Part shown: positions 40,605 through 51,701 of the stretch, piece after piece
Numbering within the stretch: the stretch's first letter is position 1
Layout of the letters: each line of letters starts with the position of its first letter
Source: Bimastos eiseni
Taxonomy: Eukaryota; Annelida; Clitellata; Crassiclitellata; Lumbricidae
Reading direction: 5' to 3'
Length of the DNA: 64,000 bases
Assembly: GCA_959347315.1 (NCBI GenBank)
Contig: OY365810.1
Location: 6,467,857 to 6,531,856, forward strand
Notes under the pieces: model-generated
Database searches by the model: none
Seen by the model: the letters and a program-made list of their open reading frames with translations, nothing else
Told to the model about the DNA's origin: nothing
Program-made: the position numbers and the translations under genes

Positions 40605-42210
40605 CTTGAAAAGAATGTCAAGTATACAGTCTTATAATTTTCAACTTAAGGAATCTTATCAAAGCTATGCATGATCAACATCTTCGGACAAAAGGATCAA
40701 GCCTAATTAAAAATCATCTATAAATATTTCTCCCTCTAGTCGTTCACACCAGTTCCTTCCTCTCACCATCCCTCCATCCGTCTCTTTTCTTCGCTATCCG
40801 AGTTATTACGGTGATGGTAACTTCAAATGCAACCAGCTCAAGAGTGCATACGAGGCTACACAACAGCGCACGTGTGGTGAGCCACACTAATTTCACCGAA
40901 TTAATGCCAACACATAAGACGCACCAGTGATTTGAATGTAATTTCTTTGTCATCCATCATTTTAAATTGACAACCTGAATTTACAATCTCACTAAATGTG
41001 CACAAATTTGCACCAAAACGCAAAACAAAATCAAAAACAAGTCCTACAATTTCCTGTTTGGCCGTCAATCACCAAATTATAGCGCAATTACTTACTACTA
41101 TCACTTCTGAAGCGCCGTGATTTTGTAGTAATAGTCTACACTGCCTATCTCTAATGTTATTAATCAGAACTTTGTGAAACAGTTCAGCGGTATACATATT
41201 ATTACGTACAAAAAAGACTGTATGTATTTTATAGCAACCAATTAAGTGAATTAAGTTGCCTGCAAGACAATGTCGTTTCAATGACGGTTTCACCGATAGA
41301 CCGCCTCTCAATTCTCTCCTCTTCCGTCTTCCGAATTATGAAATAAATTCCGATTAGATTAGCCTTCTCGACAATATAATTGCGCTTTTTCTTTATCCTG
41401 AATATCTCCAGAATTATTGCCTTTCTTTCTCTAAATTTGACACAAAATTTCTATCTTGCAATCTTAATAAAAATATTTAATTGAAGACTTATGCTGCTCT
41501 ATACTCTGCATGCTACATGGAGCAATAATTATATTATGCTTCCTCGGCCTGTTGCTGTATAATTGGCATAATTATTATATAATTCGTATAACCTTTATTT
41601 TCGCACACAACAGAACAGTGAATTACACATGTATGAAATAAGTTGAGTGTAGACCATAAGCATTCTCGACAACAATGAATTGCGCTGTATGATTTCTTTC
41701 AAACCGTGTGCGCTTTGTTGGTTCCTTTGCGGGCCTCGCGATCAAGTCAGAGAAGGGATGGTCGTAATTGAGAGCCGTTCCAAAACAGCTAAGCAAATAA
41801 TAATTACAACATCAAGAACATTAACACGTCTGTTTTATCGTTTTGGTAATGTCCATGCGCATGATTGTGAATTAGCTGATGCATTGCATTTTTCTACAGA
41901 GTTGAGCTTAAGGCATTTTGTCGTTTATTATTTAATTTGTCACATTGGAAGCCTCAGTTTGACTACCCTTTGGAAACCTCGACGTATCGCTCGAAGTTGG
42001 TGCCCTGTACTTGGCCTCTAGTGGCGCTTTAGAAGTTTGAAGTTTACGACGAACGCGATTACGATTACTTTTGTTAAGTGCTTGCTTATCTGACAAATAA
42101 TTTAACAGGATGTAGTTAGCGCCAGCTGTCGGACGGTGGCCATTTTAACGCAGGACAACGTAAACAATTTGTGTAAATTTGTGACTAGTTGACACTTTTA
42201 AACACAAAAC
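40605..42210. promoter_or_regulatory. divergent 5' region between DDX47 and CIR1
   Basis: DDX47 (minus) and CIR1 (plus) face away from each other across this 1.6 kb. The missing DDX47 first exon and both promoters should lie here, or the first exon lies further right. I searched the minus strand for an exon ending in an FKDL-like peptide with a phase-0 donor and did not find a convincing one. A 113-codon plus-strand open frame at 41680-42021 has no recognisable similarity or splice context and is not called. Confidence 0.4.
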
Positions 42211-45200
42211 ATGGGCAAAGGTTTTAATAATTATATGACCAAAAAGTTCTTCCACCCAGGAAGCAAGGAAAACATTAAACGAGTAAGTATTAAAGTGTCA
42301 CTGAATGAGACTAGCTGAATTTATGCAAGTTCGAGTACAGTATTCGCATTCGTATTACATTGACAATTTCACTGTTTCGAATCTTTTTTCCCCTATCGAT
42401 GTTGTTCAGTCAGCCAAGTGCTTGTCTTATGAAAATAATAACAAAACTGATTTTATTTTGAATGAGTTTTACTTCTAAATGCAGCAGTCTGTAGTTCTTG
42501 CTGCATGGTAATGGTGGCAAAATGTAAAAATGGAGACATTTACAACTAGAAATGATCCTGTAAAAAAATGCTTGACACCAATACTAGTGCTTCATTATCT
42601 GTTACATCGATTCGAGACTAAGCAGTGTGTAACACCGTCACCGAGATGATGTATTTAATTCCTATCCTTAATGAGTGTTGTTTTGAAGTATTTGCGATCT
42701 CTATTCATAGGTATGGATGGCAGAACAGAAGACAGAATTTGAGAAAAAGAAGCAGGAAGACCTCCTTAATCAGTATCAACGAGAACAGGAAACTTATGGC
42801 AATAGGTTTGTTTCCAATTGAACTACTTTATTCCAGGTCAACTCAAACGATGAAATGGCAACCTATGCACTATGCAGCTCATAGTCGAAAGATTAAGAGA
42901 TAATGTCAGTATTGAAGTCATTATAGTGAATAGATTAGATCAGCTGTACTTTGTTTAACTTTTTGGAGCAGATTTGATTAATTTATTTACTCTAAGTTTT
43001 ATTTTTCTGATCAAATTAGATTAGGTTGTTTATTATTTGACTTTTCAGGGCATTATTGGGTGACGAGAAAGCAAAACTTGGACTTTCGTTTATGTATGAC
43101 CCGCCTCCCGGCACAAAGAAAGGTATGGCCAAATTTTTAATATCTTCTGTGTTGTAAACTTAAATGTAAAACTAATATATACAGAGTGCTATATTATATT
43201 CATTTGCCACTACTTTTTGACCCTGTAATGGAGTAAGTGATGGACAAAACCTACTATTTTTCCCTATTAATGGAAGGATGAGGGGAGGGGAGAGAATTTA
43301 TGGGGCCTTACAAGATAGTAATCTAGACAACTTTTGAGATAAGTCTACAGTTAATTTATTTTATTATTACATTCATCTTAAAGAGTTCTATTGTTTGCAT
43401 TGATTATGACATTGATAATATTACCTTTTAGAATTGCTTAACCATATTACTGGCATATTGCAAAAATGCTTAAATAAACCTATTTGTCTTTTGCATAATA
43501 ATCGTTACAAAAGGAAAGAATGAGTGTGAATGTAAAATATATTGGCATAATCTGATGCAGGTGATGTCGGTACAGCGTTGTTTAGAGCTGATTTTTGTGT
43601 GGGTCCCACCAGCTGGAACAACCTCCCTCTTCCTCTTTGGGTGAAGCTGCTCTCTCTTCCCCTGCTGCCTTCTGAAAATGTCTGATGACTTTCCGTTATC
43701 TGTTTGGCTATGTGTAGAGCCGTGAGCGTTTATGATATCGAGTGGCTCTATATAAGTGTTACATTACAATTTACAGTGTTTAGTAAAGAAATTGCTCTGG
43801 AGTATTTTTATGTTTTGAGTTTGAGCATCTGCATAATTTTGCTCAAATTATTCTACGCTAAGTTCATTTGAATTGTTTATTTTTTTCATGTTCATCTGAA
43901 AACAGAGAAAGAGGTAAGTTTGTCTAACCTTTTTGTGGTGATTTACGTAAGGTATAGTAAGAATTAATTACGTTAATAATTTGGCAATGTGGTTATGATG
44001 ATTGTAGTTTTTATGGTAACATGAATAATGAATATAGTGAAAAATTGCTGCTAATTTCTGTATCACAGCATCTTGTGATTCAGATTTATAATACTTTAAT
44101 GTAAAAACCTTTTGAACAATAATAATTGCTTTTGTAATAATTTTGCTTAGCACTTTTATATAATCCTTTAAAACTCCTTTCTTAATCATCTATATTTTAC
44201 TAAACTACAGGGTTCTATCTTTAAGAATTCTAATTAAAATTCAGCTTTCTTGTATTTAAGTTACTTTATACATTTTTGAAACATTTGTCACTTCATGCTA
44301 TGTAGAGTTTGTTTAAAGTGTTCTAAAGTTTGCATGTATTCTTTCCAGTATTGGCCTGTATTAAACATTTTAAGAAACTAATTGTGTTTCTTTGTATTAT
44401 TTCAGAAAGAAGATGATGAACCAGAGTACAAATTTGAATGGCAAAGAAAATACAACGCGCCACGAGAGGCGTAAGTTTGTTGTATTATAAGCAATTAAAA
44501 CTAACTATCAGAATACCAGTACTGATATGCATCATTTTCTGCAAGATTTTTCTCATTTTGAGCATCTTGTAAATTATGTTACATGTATACTCTCCAATTA
44601 TCTGTTTAAAAAGGAACTCATTAATTTTCCAGTGTCCATCACAGCAGTGCATTTTGAATGACATGATGTTTTTGAAATGACATTATAGTGATATAAATAA
44701 CGATTTTACATCAGAATCCAACTTCATTCGTCATTTCTGCAGATATGCCAAAGGTGACGACACAATCCGTGACCAGCCGTTTGGTATTGAAGTTCGAAAC
44801 GTCCGTTGTATAAAATGCCACAAGTGGGGACACGTTAACACAGACAAGATATGCCCTCTGTTCGCCATGGACTGCACCATGGAACCACCAGCCCCACGTA
44901 GGTTAACACATATTAACCATTCATCTTCATGTTCTTTACTCTAGCTGAATACTTTTAACTGTTTATTTGTGAAGGTAATTTATAGAGCACCTCCAGTGGT
45001 TGTTGGTTCTCTCTGCACTTGCTTTAATTTTGCTAAATGTTGTTTAGAACAGAAATATTGCTTTAATAGTGATCTTTGTAAGTTGGCACCCATTCTTACA
45101 AATTATTTGAATGCAGAATGTAATGTATTTAATACACGTATAAAGATATATGTATTGTGAAAATTTGTTCTTCAGTTTGTAATTGGATTTTATTTATTTC

Positions 45201-48200
45201 TTTCAGAATCCAGTGCCACCTCTTCAAAGAAAGCCATTGCAGCTGCAAGCAAAGTAAGTTTATGAGCAGTGAGACAATTTTTTTACCTAAGAAGGACGAT
45301 TTAGCCAGGGACATTTGTCACTAGATAGAGAGTGACTTTAGAGCTTTAGTCTTAAGAGCAAGACCTCAGAAGTATAGTCCTTACAAATGTTGCGTTGTTG
45401 AAGTGGAAAAAAATCAACGATTTTGTATGAATATTTAAATACTCTGAAATTTCTACAAGTGGCACGATTACTGTTTGATAATAATATTATGTTGTCCTTG
45501 TTCAGTTGTATGTACTGTGCCTTTGTTAAGCTTCAATTTGATATAGAGTGGTTTCTCGATTTTGAAGCTTCTGCTACTGTAAAGAGAATACACTCTACCA
45601 GCAAATGCTAACCACTCAAAGAATGGATAAATATATTGGCACCAGGTGGAGTTTGTAATAGATGGTTTCACCCTCTGCCTGCATTGCATTTTCAAAACAT
45701 AGGTCAACCTGTTGTTGAGTTCTTGCTTTTTTCTTGGATAAATCCCTAGCTTAACATCTTCAGTAAATTGTTTAACAAATATTTTTCAGGCTCTGCCTAT
45801 ACAAGAAACCGATTCTGAAGGCGAAGACCCTGAAGTCAAATTTCTCAAATCGCTTACTCCAAAGCAAAAGAAGAAACTGCTCAAGTACAGTGCAAAATAC
45901 TTTGACACAAACAAATAAGACGGAATATTTACTCAATGTAAACTTGAATTCTTAATTATGATATGAACACATTGTACTATGACACAGTGAGGACACAGAT
46001 TTAAAACTTAGTTAAATTATCTAATATAAATTCATTGTATCAATGACATTTCTCATGTATCAATTTCATTTCATGAATGTTTTAAAATAAATTATGAATA
46101 AACATTTGCTGCTACAAAGTGTGGCATGGTGGCGGTTGGTTAGAGCAGTCGTCCTGTAACGCTCAGTGTGCACTGAGTGAGCGGGTTCGATCCTCGCCCG
46201 AGGAGCCACTGTGTAGGGACCTTGAGCAAGTCCTTTGCACACAGTTACTCTGCATTACAACTGCAGCTGTGCCGTCGAGGCGTGTGTGCACTTCTGAACT
46301 GATTGTAAGAAGGGCAATATCAGATTTCAGTTGTATTGTATTGTATTTAAAAGTCAAAAATGATATTTAATAGAGATTTGTGTGAAACTGAATGTGTACC
46401 AGTGTTAACGTCATACAACTTTATCTTCATCTTTATGCAGATGATGTCCAGGCTTTTGTACATGGTTCATCATCTGATCAACTGTCCCTTGTCCACTCCA
46501 TTGATTTTCTTATTTCTTATTCCCACTATTGGATGTCGACTAACAGACTCTACATAAATGTTATAAAGACTCAACTTATCTGGTTTGGTACTAGGTAACA
46601 GCTTGCTAAATTTGATTTTCAACTACTGACTGAGAAATTCCCTGTTTACACATATTTCTTACCTAGACCTGGGTGTCCTCTCTCATGTTCATGGAGCACA
46701 TAATCTTACTTGCCCTGCATGTGGTTGATTTGGTTTATGTTTGTGATTTTCTCATTTAGAAAACTGGAGAAGATGAGTAAAAAAATGAAGAAGAAGACGA
46801 CAAACGATTCAGAGGAAGAGAGCGATTGTAAGGTTTTGCAATTTTTAGATTGAACTCCTTGTTCCCCGCACACGAACTACTATTAGACAGCATCACGCTT
46901 TCTCTGTTGTTGGCCCAATGGCATGGAATGTTGTGATCTGTTAGGAAAGTCAAGGATCCGTTTCTGTAATTTATCATATTGGGAATTAATACTCTGCAGA
47001 TTCTGGTTCTGTGGGTTGACATTTAGGTACTGGTATTTTTTTTTTCAAATGTCTGACCTTTCGTCTGTAATGACCTCCCACTTGACCTCTGCTCTCTACT
47101 TGTGGTCCAGAAGGGTTTTACAATTTGCTGAACTCATTTTTTTGGTTGTGTCTTAGGTGGGAGTGCTCCTGAGTAAGTTCTAGAAGGGGTGCTATATATA
47201 ACTGCTCATAATGAATGAATTATTAAATTTTCTGTTTTATAATATGGCTTTTATTTTGTTTGACTTGATGCAGTAGAAAACAAACCTCTAAATGTGAGAA
47301 GATGATGTAATGTAACAATATGGGACAATGACTGGTACTTGCATTACTAATTAATTACTAGATAGTAATAGTGAATGGCTTTTATCTACTGCGTTTTAAC
47401 TGGACTACCACCGGGTTACAGTTGTGACTAGTTCTATACAATGCAGTAGAACTCTATTTGAGATTGCCCATTTTCCATTAGTTGACTACCAGTTAATTTA
47501 CTTTGTGTTTTCATAAAGATTCTCGAAGTCATTAGCTTAGCTTTGATGATTCTTTTCTCACTGAATTGTGGTGACATTTTTTCCAGGTGAATCTCAACCT
47601 AAAAGGAAGAAGCGCAAATCCTCTGAATCGACCGAAGACGAGCCACGAATGAAGAAGAAGAGAAATGAAGAAGAAACTAGTAGACGAAGAGATGATGGGA
47701 AATCTACAAAGGCTAGGAAACACATTGAAAGCAGCGAAGAGAAAGACAGAAGACAAAGGGACAAGAGCAATGAAAGTGCAGAGAGGGACAGCAAAGGACA
47801 TTCAGCAAATAGCAGCAGAGGCCGAATAAACAGACGCAATAGCTCCAGTGAAGAGAGAATTGATGAAAAACCAACAAAGTGTGACAGAAGAATTAAAGAC
47901 AGATTTGAGACAGATGGGGAAAGACCATTGAAATGTGACAGACAAGGCCAAGGCCGTTTGGAGAAGGACAGGGTTGCCAGCAAGAGGGACAGGAGACTTG
48001 ATAGCAGTAGTGCTGAACAGAGCAGTGCTAAAGACAGGAAGTATAGTCCAGAAAGAAGTGGCGAAACAAGAAAGACTCGTGATAATATCAAAGACAGCAC
48101 TTGTCCAAAAAGAAATCGCAAGGACAAGGATTTCGAAATAAAGCATAGCATCGGTAGTCGAGAAAAAAGTCGTTCAAACAAGACTTTTCAGAGACATCCT

Positions 48201-48488
48201 GAGAGTTGTAGTCCAGAAAGAAGCAGTTCAAGAAATACTTGTGAGAGTAGTCGTGACAGCAGTAGTGCAGAAAGCAGTAAAAAGCCCAGGAGTCATGAGA
48301 AAAAGCACAAAAGAAGTAGTCCAGAAAGAGGTGGGTTGAAAAAGATTCGCGAGAAGAAACCTGATAGCGTTAGTCCTGAAAGAAACAGATCAAGGAAGAC
48401 CTCTGATAGGAGGTGCAATGACAAGAGAGGTGCAGAGCAGGACAAACACAGGAAGAGTGGTAGAAAATATGGCAGTGATAGTGAGTAA
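42211..48488 (+). CDS. CIR1: CIR1, corepressor interacting with RBPJ (CBF1), ten coding exons
   Basis: Exons 42211-42282, 42711-42805, 43049-43122, 43906-43913, 44406-44470, 44743-44897, 45207-45253, 45790-45884, 46760-46827 and 47587-48488 all join in phase, total 1581 bases, 526 residues. ATG has A at -3 and G at +4. The N-terminus [19 protein letters not shown] followed by NIKRVWMAEQK is the CIR N-terminal domain. [14 protein letters not shown] precedes a zinc-knuckle [16 protein letters not shown] (C-x2-C-x4-H-x6-C), as in vertebrate CIR1. [20 protein letters not shown] is the conserved central block, followed by a lysine-rich segment and a long R/S/E/D/K-rich tail. The human protein is about 450 residues, so the tail here is longer. 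CIR1 links RBPJ to histone deacetylase corepression and also associates with splicing factors. A polyadenylation signal AATAAA lies at 48946. Confidence 0.96.
43590..43770 (+). mobile_element. LINE 3'-end fragment (non-LTR retrotransposon)
   Basis: It encodes [13 protein letters not shown] then a stop, resembling the C-terminal FSV-x-P-x-WN-x-LP motif of CR1/L2/Rex-type reverse transcriptase proteins. The 3' part GATATCGAGTGGCTCTATAT is shared with the copy at 55930-56085, so both are ends of one family. It lies in CIR1 intron 3. Confidence 0.6.
43906..43913 (+). CDS. CIR1: 8-nt microexon of CIR1 (exon 4)
   Basis: AACAG|AGAAAGAG|GTAAGT: acceptor and a perfect consensus donor flank eight bases. 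Joined to exon 3 (phase 1) and exon 5 they give [18 protein letters not shown], matching the lysine/glutamate run before the conserved EYKFEWQ in CIR1. Without these eight bases exon 3 joins exon 5 out of frame and meets TGA within four codons. Confidence 0.85.
45883..46102 (+). CDS. CIR1: possible alternative short 3' end of CIR1 (exon 8 read-through)
   Basis: If the GTACAG donor at 45885 is not used, exon 8 continues as [11 protein letters not shown] and stops with TAA at 45916-45918. Two AATAAA signals follow at 46086-46091 and 46097-46102, before a SINE. This would give a protein lacking the lysine-rich and RS-like tail. The main isoform splices from 45884 to 46760. Use of the short form is inference. 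Confidence 0.4.
46121..46350 (+). mobile_element. tRNA-derived SINE (family B)
   Basis: Head GTGGCATGGTGGCGGTTGG with TTAGAGCAGTCG (A-box region), GCGGGTTCGATCCTCGCCC (B-box), then CACTGTGTAGGGACCTTGAG, GCAATATCAGATTTCAG and a TGTATTGTATT tail. The same structure occurs at 50193-50399 (minus) and 53149-53380 (plus). The head resembles a serine-type tRNA but cannot be a working tRNA. It lies in CIR1 intron 8. Confidence 0.85.
46392..46735 (+). mobile_element. LINE reverse-transcriptase fragment
   Basis: An open frame reads [20 protein letters not shown], containing the YADD catalytic motif of non-LTR reverse transcriptases, then [20 protein letters not shown], which matches the N-x-x-K-T-x-x-x-x-F step after YADD. 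It breaks at TAG (46597-46599); sequence after it still resembles the family (FPVYTYF then LGV). Degenerate and 5'-truncated, it sits in CIR1 intron 8. Confidence 0.8.
46836..47200 (+). mobile_element. LINE C-terminal fragment
   Basis: It reads [20 protein letters not shown] then PMAWNVV, the typical VPRTRT-FSVAGP-WN end of CR1/L2/Rex-like ORF2 proteins. The remainder is broken by stops and frame changes. It lies just after CIR1 exon 9, while a YADD piece lies just before that exon. Confidence 0.75.
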
Positions 48489-48951
48489 ATAACGGTGGTC
48501 CATATTCGAAGACCCAAAAGCTGTAGTGGTGAAAGAGACAGAAGACTGAAGGAGAGAATTTCTGTTTTACTAACTGTCAAGGATTTCGACAATAGTTTGT
48601 CATTTTCCTTTATGCCAAAAATAGTGTTGCTACTGACATCATGTACTTCCTAGTAAGTAAGCCTACTTATAAAAACTGAACTGAAAGTTACTTTTCAGAT
48701 TTTGCTTTGGGACAAAGAGTATAAGAAAGGTGCCTGTCAATTGCTGTATTTGTTTCTTGTATTTCTATTAATCAACAGACTGACCTTATGGACATCTTGA
48801 ACTAGTGCTAACTGCTAAACTAGGCTTTGTTCAAGGACATGAGTTTACATGTATTTTTATAAGTTGTATCTTACTTTTGACTGATTCAAGTTGTTAAATT
48901 GGCACATACACTTACCTCTGGAAAGTTAAAAGTATGTTCAGAGCTAATAAA
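48489..48951 (+). other. CIR1 3' untranslated region
   Basis: It runs from the stop codon to AATAAA at 48946-48951. The frame after the stop stays open for about 55 codons and begins with RRPKSCSGERDRRLKER, in the style of the preceding RS-like repeats. Confidence 0.6.
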
Positions 48952-49686
48952 AGTACAAGGATTAAGTCGAAAGTGTGTATGAAACAGCGTATTGTCTCCT
49001 TAGGCCTATATAGTTAACTAATATCATTGGCAAAACAAATAGTTAATTAATATCAATGTCAAAACAACTTCTTTGAGGAAACTATTAGAGGTTTTCAGAT
49101 AGTAGGCCTATGTAGACGTGCTTAATTCGCGACTCTTAAATAAAGAGATTGATTGCAGAGGCGTAGCTAGAGTATTTTGAATACAACCTAAGATATCTAA
49201 CTTCATTCTTTACTTATTTTCTAGAAGGATCCTATTTATTAGGTTCCGAATGTCATCGCTGTAGGTCTAAATCCGAAATAAAATTGCTTTTGTCGTATGC
49301 CTGTGCTCTTGTCCAAATCTTTGAACTGCTTTACTGGAACTGAAGATGCCTGAAAGGCTAAGGCACTGCCGACCAATTCAACGGAGAAACCGATGAATAT
49401 ACATCGTGGGGTATGCATAAGGAATACATGCTAGCTGCCAATCAGATCTTCCGGAAACATTTCAGTCGTCTGAGACCAAATGGGCGGCTACGGCGTTTGT
49501 CTTTTGTTGTAGGTGCTAAGAGCTGCAGTAGACGGGCAATTAGGTCAGTCTATCAGAATAGACTCAAGCACGCTGTAAGAGATAATCTTGCCTTATAATA
49601 TAAAGATATGCATACGCTTCATCCATTCATATGCCATCGTGCCTGTGTTCATCGTGGAGGGGGCGCAAATAGTTAAATAGTTTCAC

Positions 49687-49970
49687 CTCAGAGCGCTGCA
49701 CAGGTCACACACACGCGCACACACATATACACACACAGATATATATATATATATGTATATATATATGTATATATATATGTATATATATATGTATATATAT
49801 ATGTATATATATATGTATATATATATGTATATATATATGTATATATATATGTATATATATATGTATATATATATGTATATATATATGTATATATATATGT
49901 ATATATATATGTATATATATATGTATATATATATGTATATATATATGTATATATATATGTATATATGACG
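49687..49970. repeat. microsatellite, 8-bp unit ATATATGT
   Basis: About 28 near-perfect copies of ATATATGT from 49740, preceded by CACACACGCGCACACACATA. An 8-base period returns to frame every 24 bases, so long [12 protein letters not shown] open frames on both strands are artefacts. Confidence 0.98.
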
Positions 49971-50192
49971 TCCACAGCGGATCTCAACAGTAAATGTATT
50001 ATTTTTAATTTATTTATAGTCTACCTTTGATTCAGGCATCAATCAACAATATAATGTCAGATGTATCTCCTCTTGGAGTTTTCTCTTATCTAAGATTGCC
50101 AAACAACTCTATCGCTATCAATGTCAGGTAGGGTGGTCTGTGGGGTACACCCACGTACACTGTGGCACTTAGCAAAACTCCGCGGAACAAGA

Positions 50193-50399
50193 TTAATTAT
50201 TTATTTATTCTGAAATTTGATATCGCCTTCTTCGAACATTTTTTTTGCTCAGACTTAACGGCGCAATTGCAAAGCAATTGTGCGCGGACTTGTTCAAGGT
50301 CCTTACACATTGACGCCTCGGACGAGGGTCGAACCCGCTCACTCAGCGCATAATGAGCGTTGCGGGCCGACCGCTCTCACCAATCGGCCACCGTGCCAC
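50193..50399 (-). mobile_element. tRNA-derived SINE (family B)
   Basis: Minus-strand copy with the head GTGGCACGGTGGCCGATTGG, B-box GCGGGTTCGACCCTCGTCC, a GCAATTGCGCCG body and a GATATCAAATTTCAGAATAA tail. It is the least diverged copy in the window. Confidence 0.88.
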
Positions 50400-50690
50400 A
50401 AATCTTCACATTGTTAGTAGATGTGCTGTCATAATTTACTTTAGTTAACACCTTCGAACAAGCCGATTTGCTTTAATATTCGTTTTTTTAGATAAGAAAT
50501 TAAAGGATCCGGTAACAATCACTTTAAGGAAGTTATTCTAATAATAATTTTAGTTTTATTTCAATCTGACAAACCGCAGTATGGTTAATAACATAATATT
50601 AGCGAATGATGACATTGCAAGTTATTGCAGGTGTCGAATTTAACTGTAGGCCTACGTTACACATCTAACTTAACCAACGCCGTCGCCTAG

Positions 50691-50889
50691 CAGAGGCGCA
50701 ACCAGAACATTTTCCTCGGGCTGCTAATTATTCCAAACTCCGAGGTCGTGTAGCAGCGTAGGCCTACTGAAAGCACCACTACCCTCCTGCAAAAAAGAGA
50801 AACTCATCAGTATTGAATCAATTGCGTGGATCAACTTTTTTCGAGGAGGTGCTCAATCGCCCCTCAGGACTACCCCGGTTGCGCCTCTG
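50691..50889. mobile_element. MITE with 13-bp perfect terminal inverted repeats
   Basis: CAGAGGCGCAACC at 50691-50703 is exactly inverted as GGTTGCGCCTCTG at 50877-50889. About 200 bp, no coding capacity, no clear target-site duplication. Confidence 0.7.
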
Positions 50890-51268
50890 CCTCCTGGCGA
50901 AAGAGAAACTCGTCATCCTTACAGAAGTATGCGAGCTTCGAGCTGTTGCTTAGCTCTGCGCCGCGGTGTGTTATCCATTACGCCTTTCCACAATATTGTT
51001 GACTCTATTTATACAAGCAATTGCGTTTAGTTCAGTGATTTATACATCGCCTCCGTATCTTGGTGCATGGTTTCAGTTGATATTCAATTCGAATGAAACC
51101 ATTACTCAAATCGCAATAATTATATGAATCCCATTTCAAATGTAAAGTTGCCAATGAACGGGTTAGTAAGTAATAATAGCTCGTATGCTGCTGCTATCGG
51201 TGGAATAACAAATTCAACCAAACTCACTTCAGTCAGCAATTCATTATATCTGGCCAATTTTCCATCGT

Positions 51269-51701
51269 TAGGGCTGCCGCTAACGAGTAGTTTTTGAGTA
51301 GAGTACTCGGTCGAGTAGCTCAGCGAGTACTCGTTAATACCGTTAGTGCTTAATACAAGCTGCATGGCTTCTACCAGAGCCCTCTATTACTGATGCTATA
51401 GACTATAAATAGACCAAGTAGACCATAGCATAGGTTCTGACTAAAACTCTGGAGCACCAATATTTAAAGTTAAATCTCCAATGTAACCGCTAAAGAGCTA
51501 CTGAACAGCGAAAGAAACAGAACATTTCTAGTTTTTTGTTACACAAAGAAATAAAAAATAGGCTTCAGAAGGCCTTATGGAACCGGAAATTGCAATTTTC
51601 AGACCGGAAGTGCACGCATGCGAGTACTCGAGTAAAAAAATTACTCGAATAATTTTTGGAGTTGAATACTCGCGAGTACTCGGGCACTCGCGGCATCCCT
51701 A
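51269..51701. mobile_element. non-autonomous hAT-like DNA transposon
   Basis: The ends are TAGGGCTGCCGC and GCGGCATCCCTA (11 of 12 match when inverted). Many subterminal ACTCG/CGAGT motifs lie inside both ends (GAGTACTCG, CGAGTACTCG). The 8-base flanks TCCATCGT and GCCATCAC share CCATC, compatible with an aged 8-bp target duplication as in hAT elements. No transposase is encoded. Confidence 0.75.

Noticed and set aside
41680..42021. 113-codon plus-strand frame upstream of CIR1
   Set aside because: No recognisable similarity; it overlaps the expected promoter and first-exon region of divergent genes and ends well before the CIR1 start.
46121..46210. A functional tRNA gene
   Set aside because: The head is tRNA-like, but it is followed by the SINE body and tail shared with three other copies, and the folded core is diverged.
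47594..48181. 195-codon leucine/serine-rich minus-strand frame
   Set aside because: It is the antisense shadow of the R/S/E-rich last exon of CIR1.
49688..49987. 99-residue YIYTYIYTY protein
   Set aside because: Direct translation of an 8-bp microsatellite.
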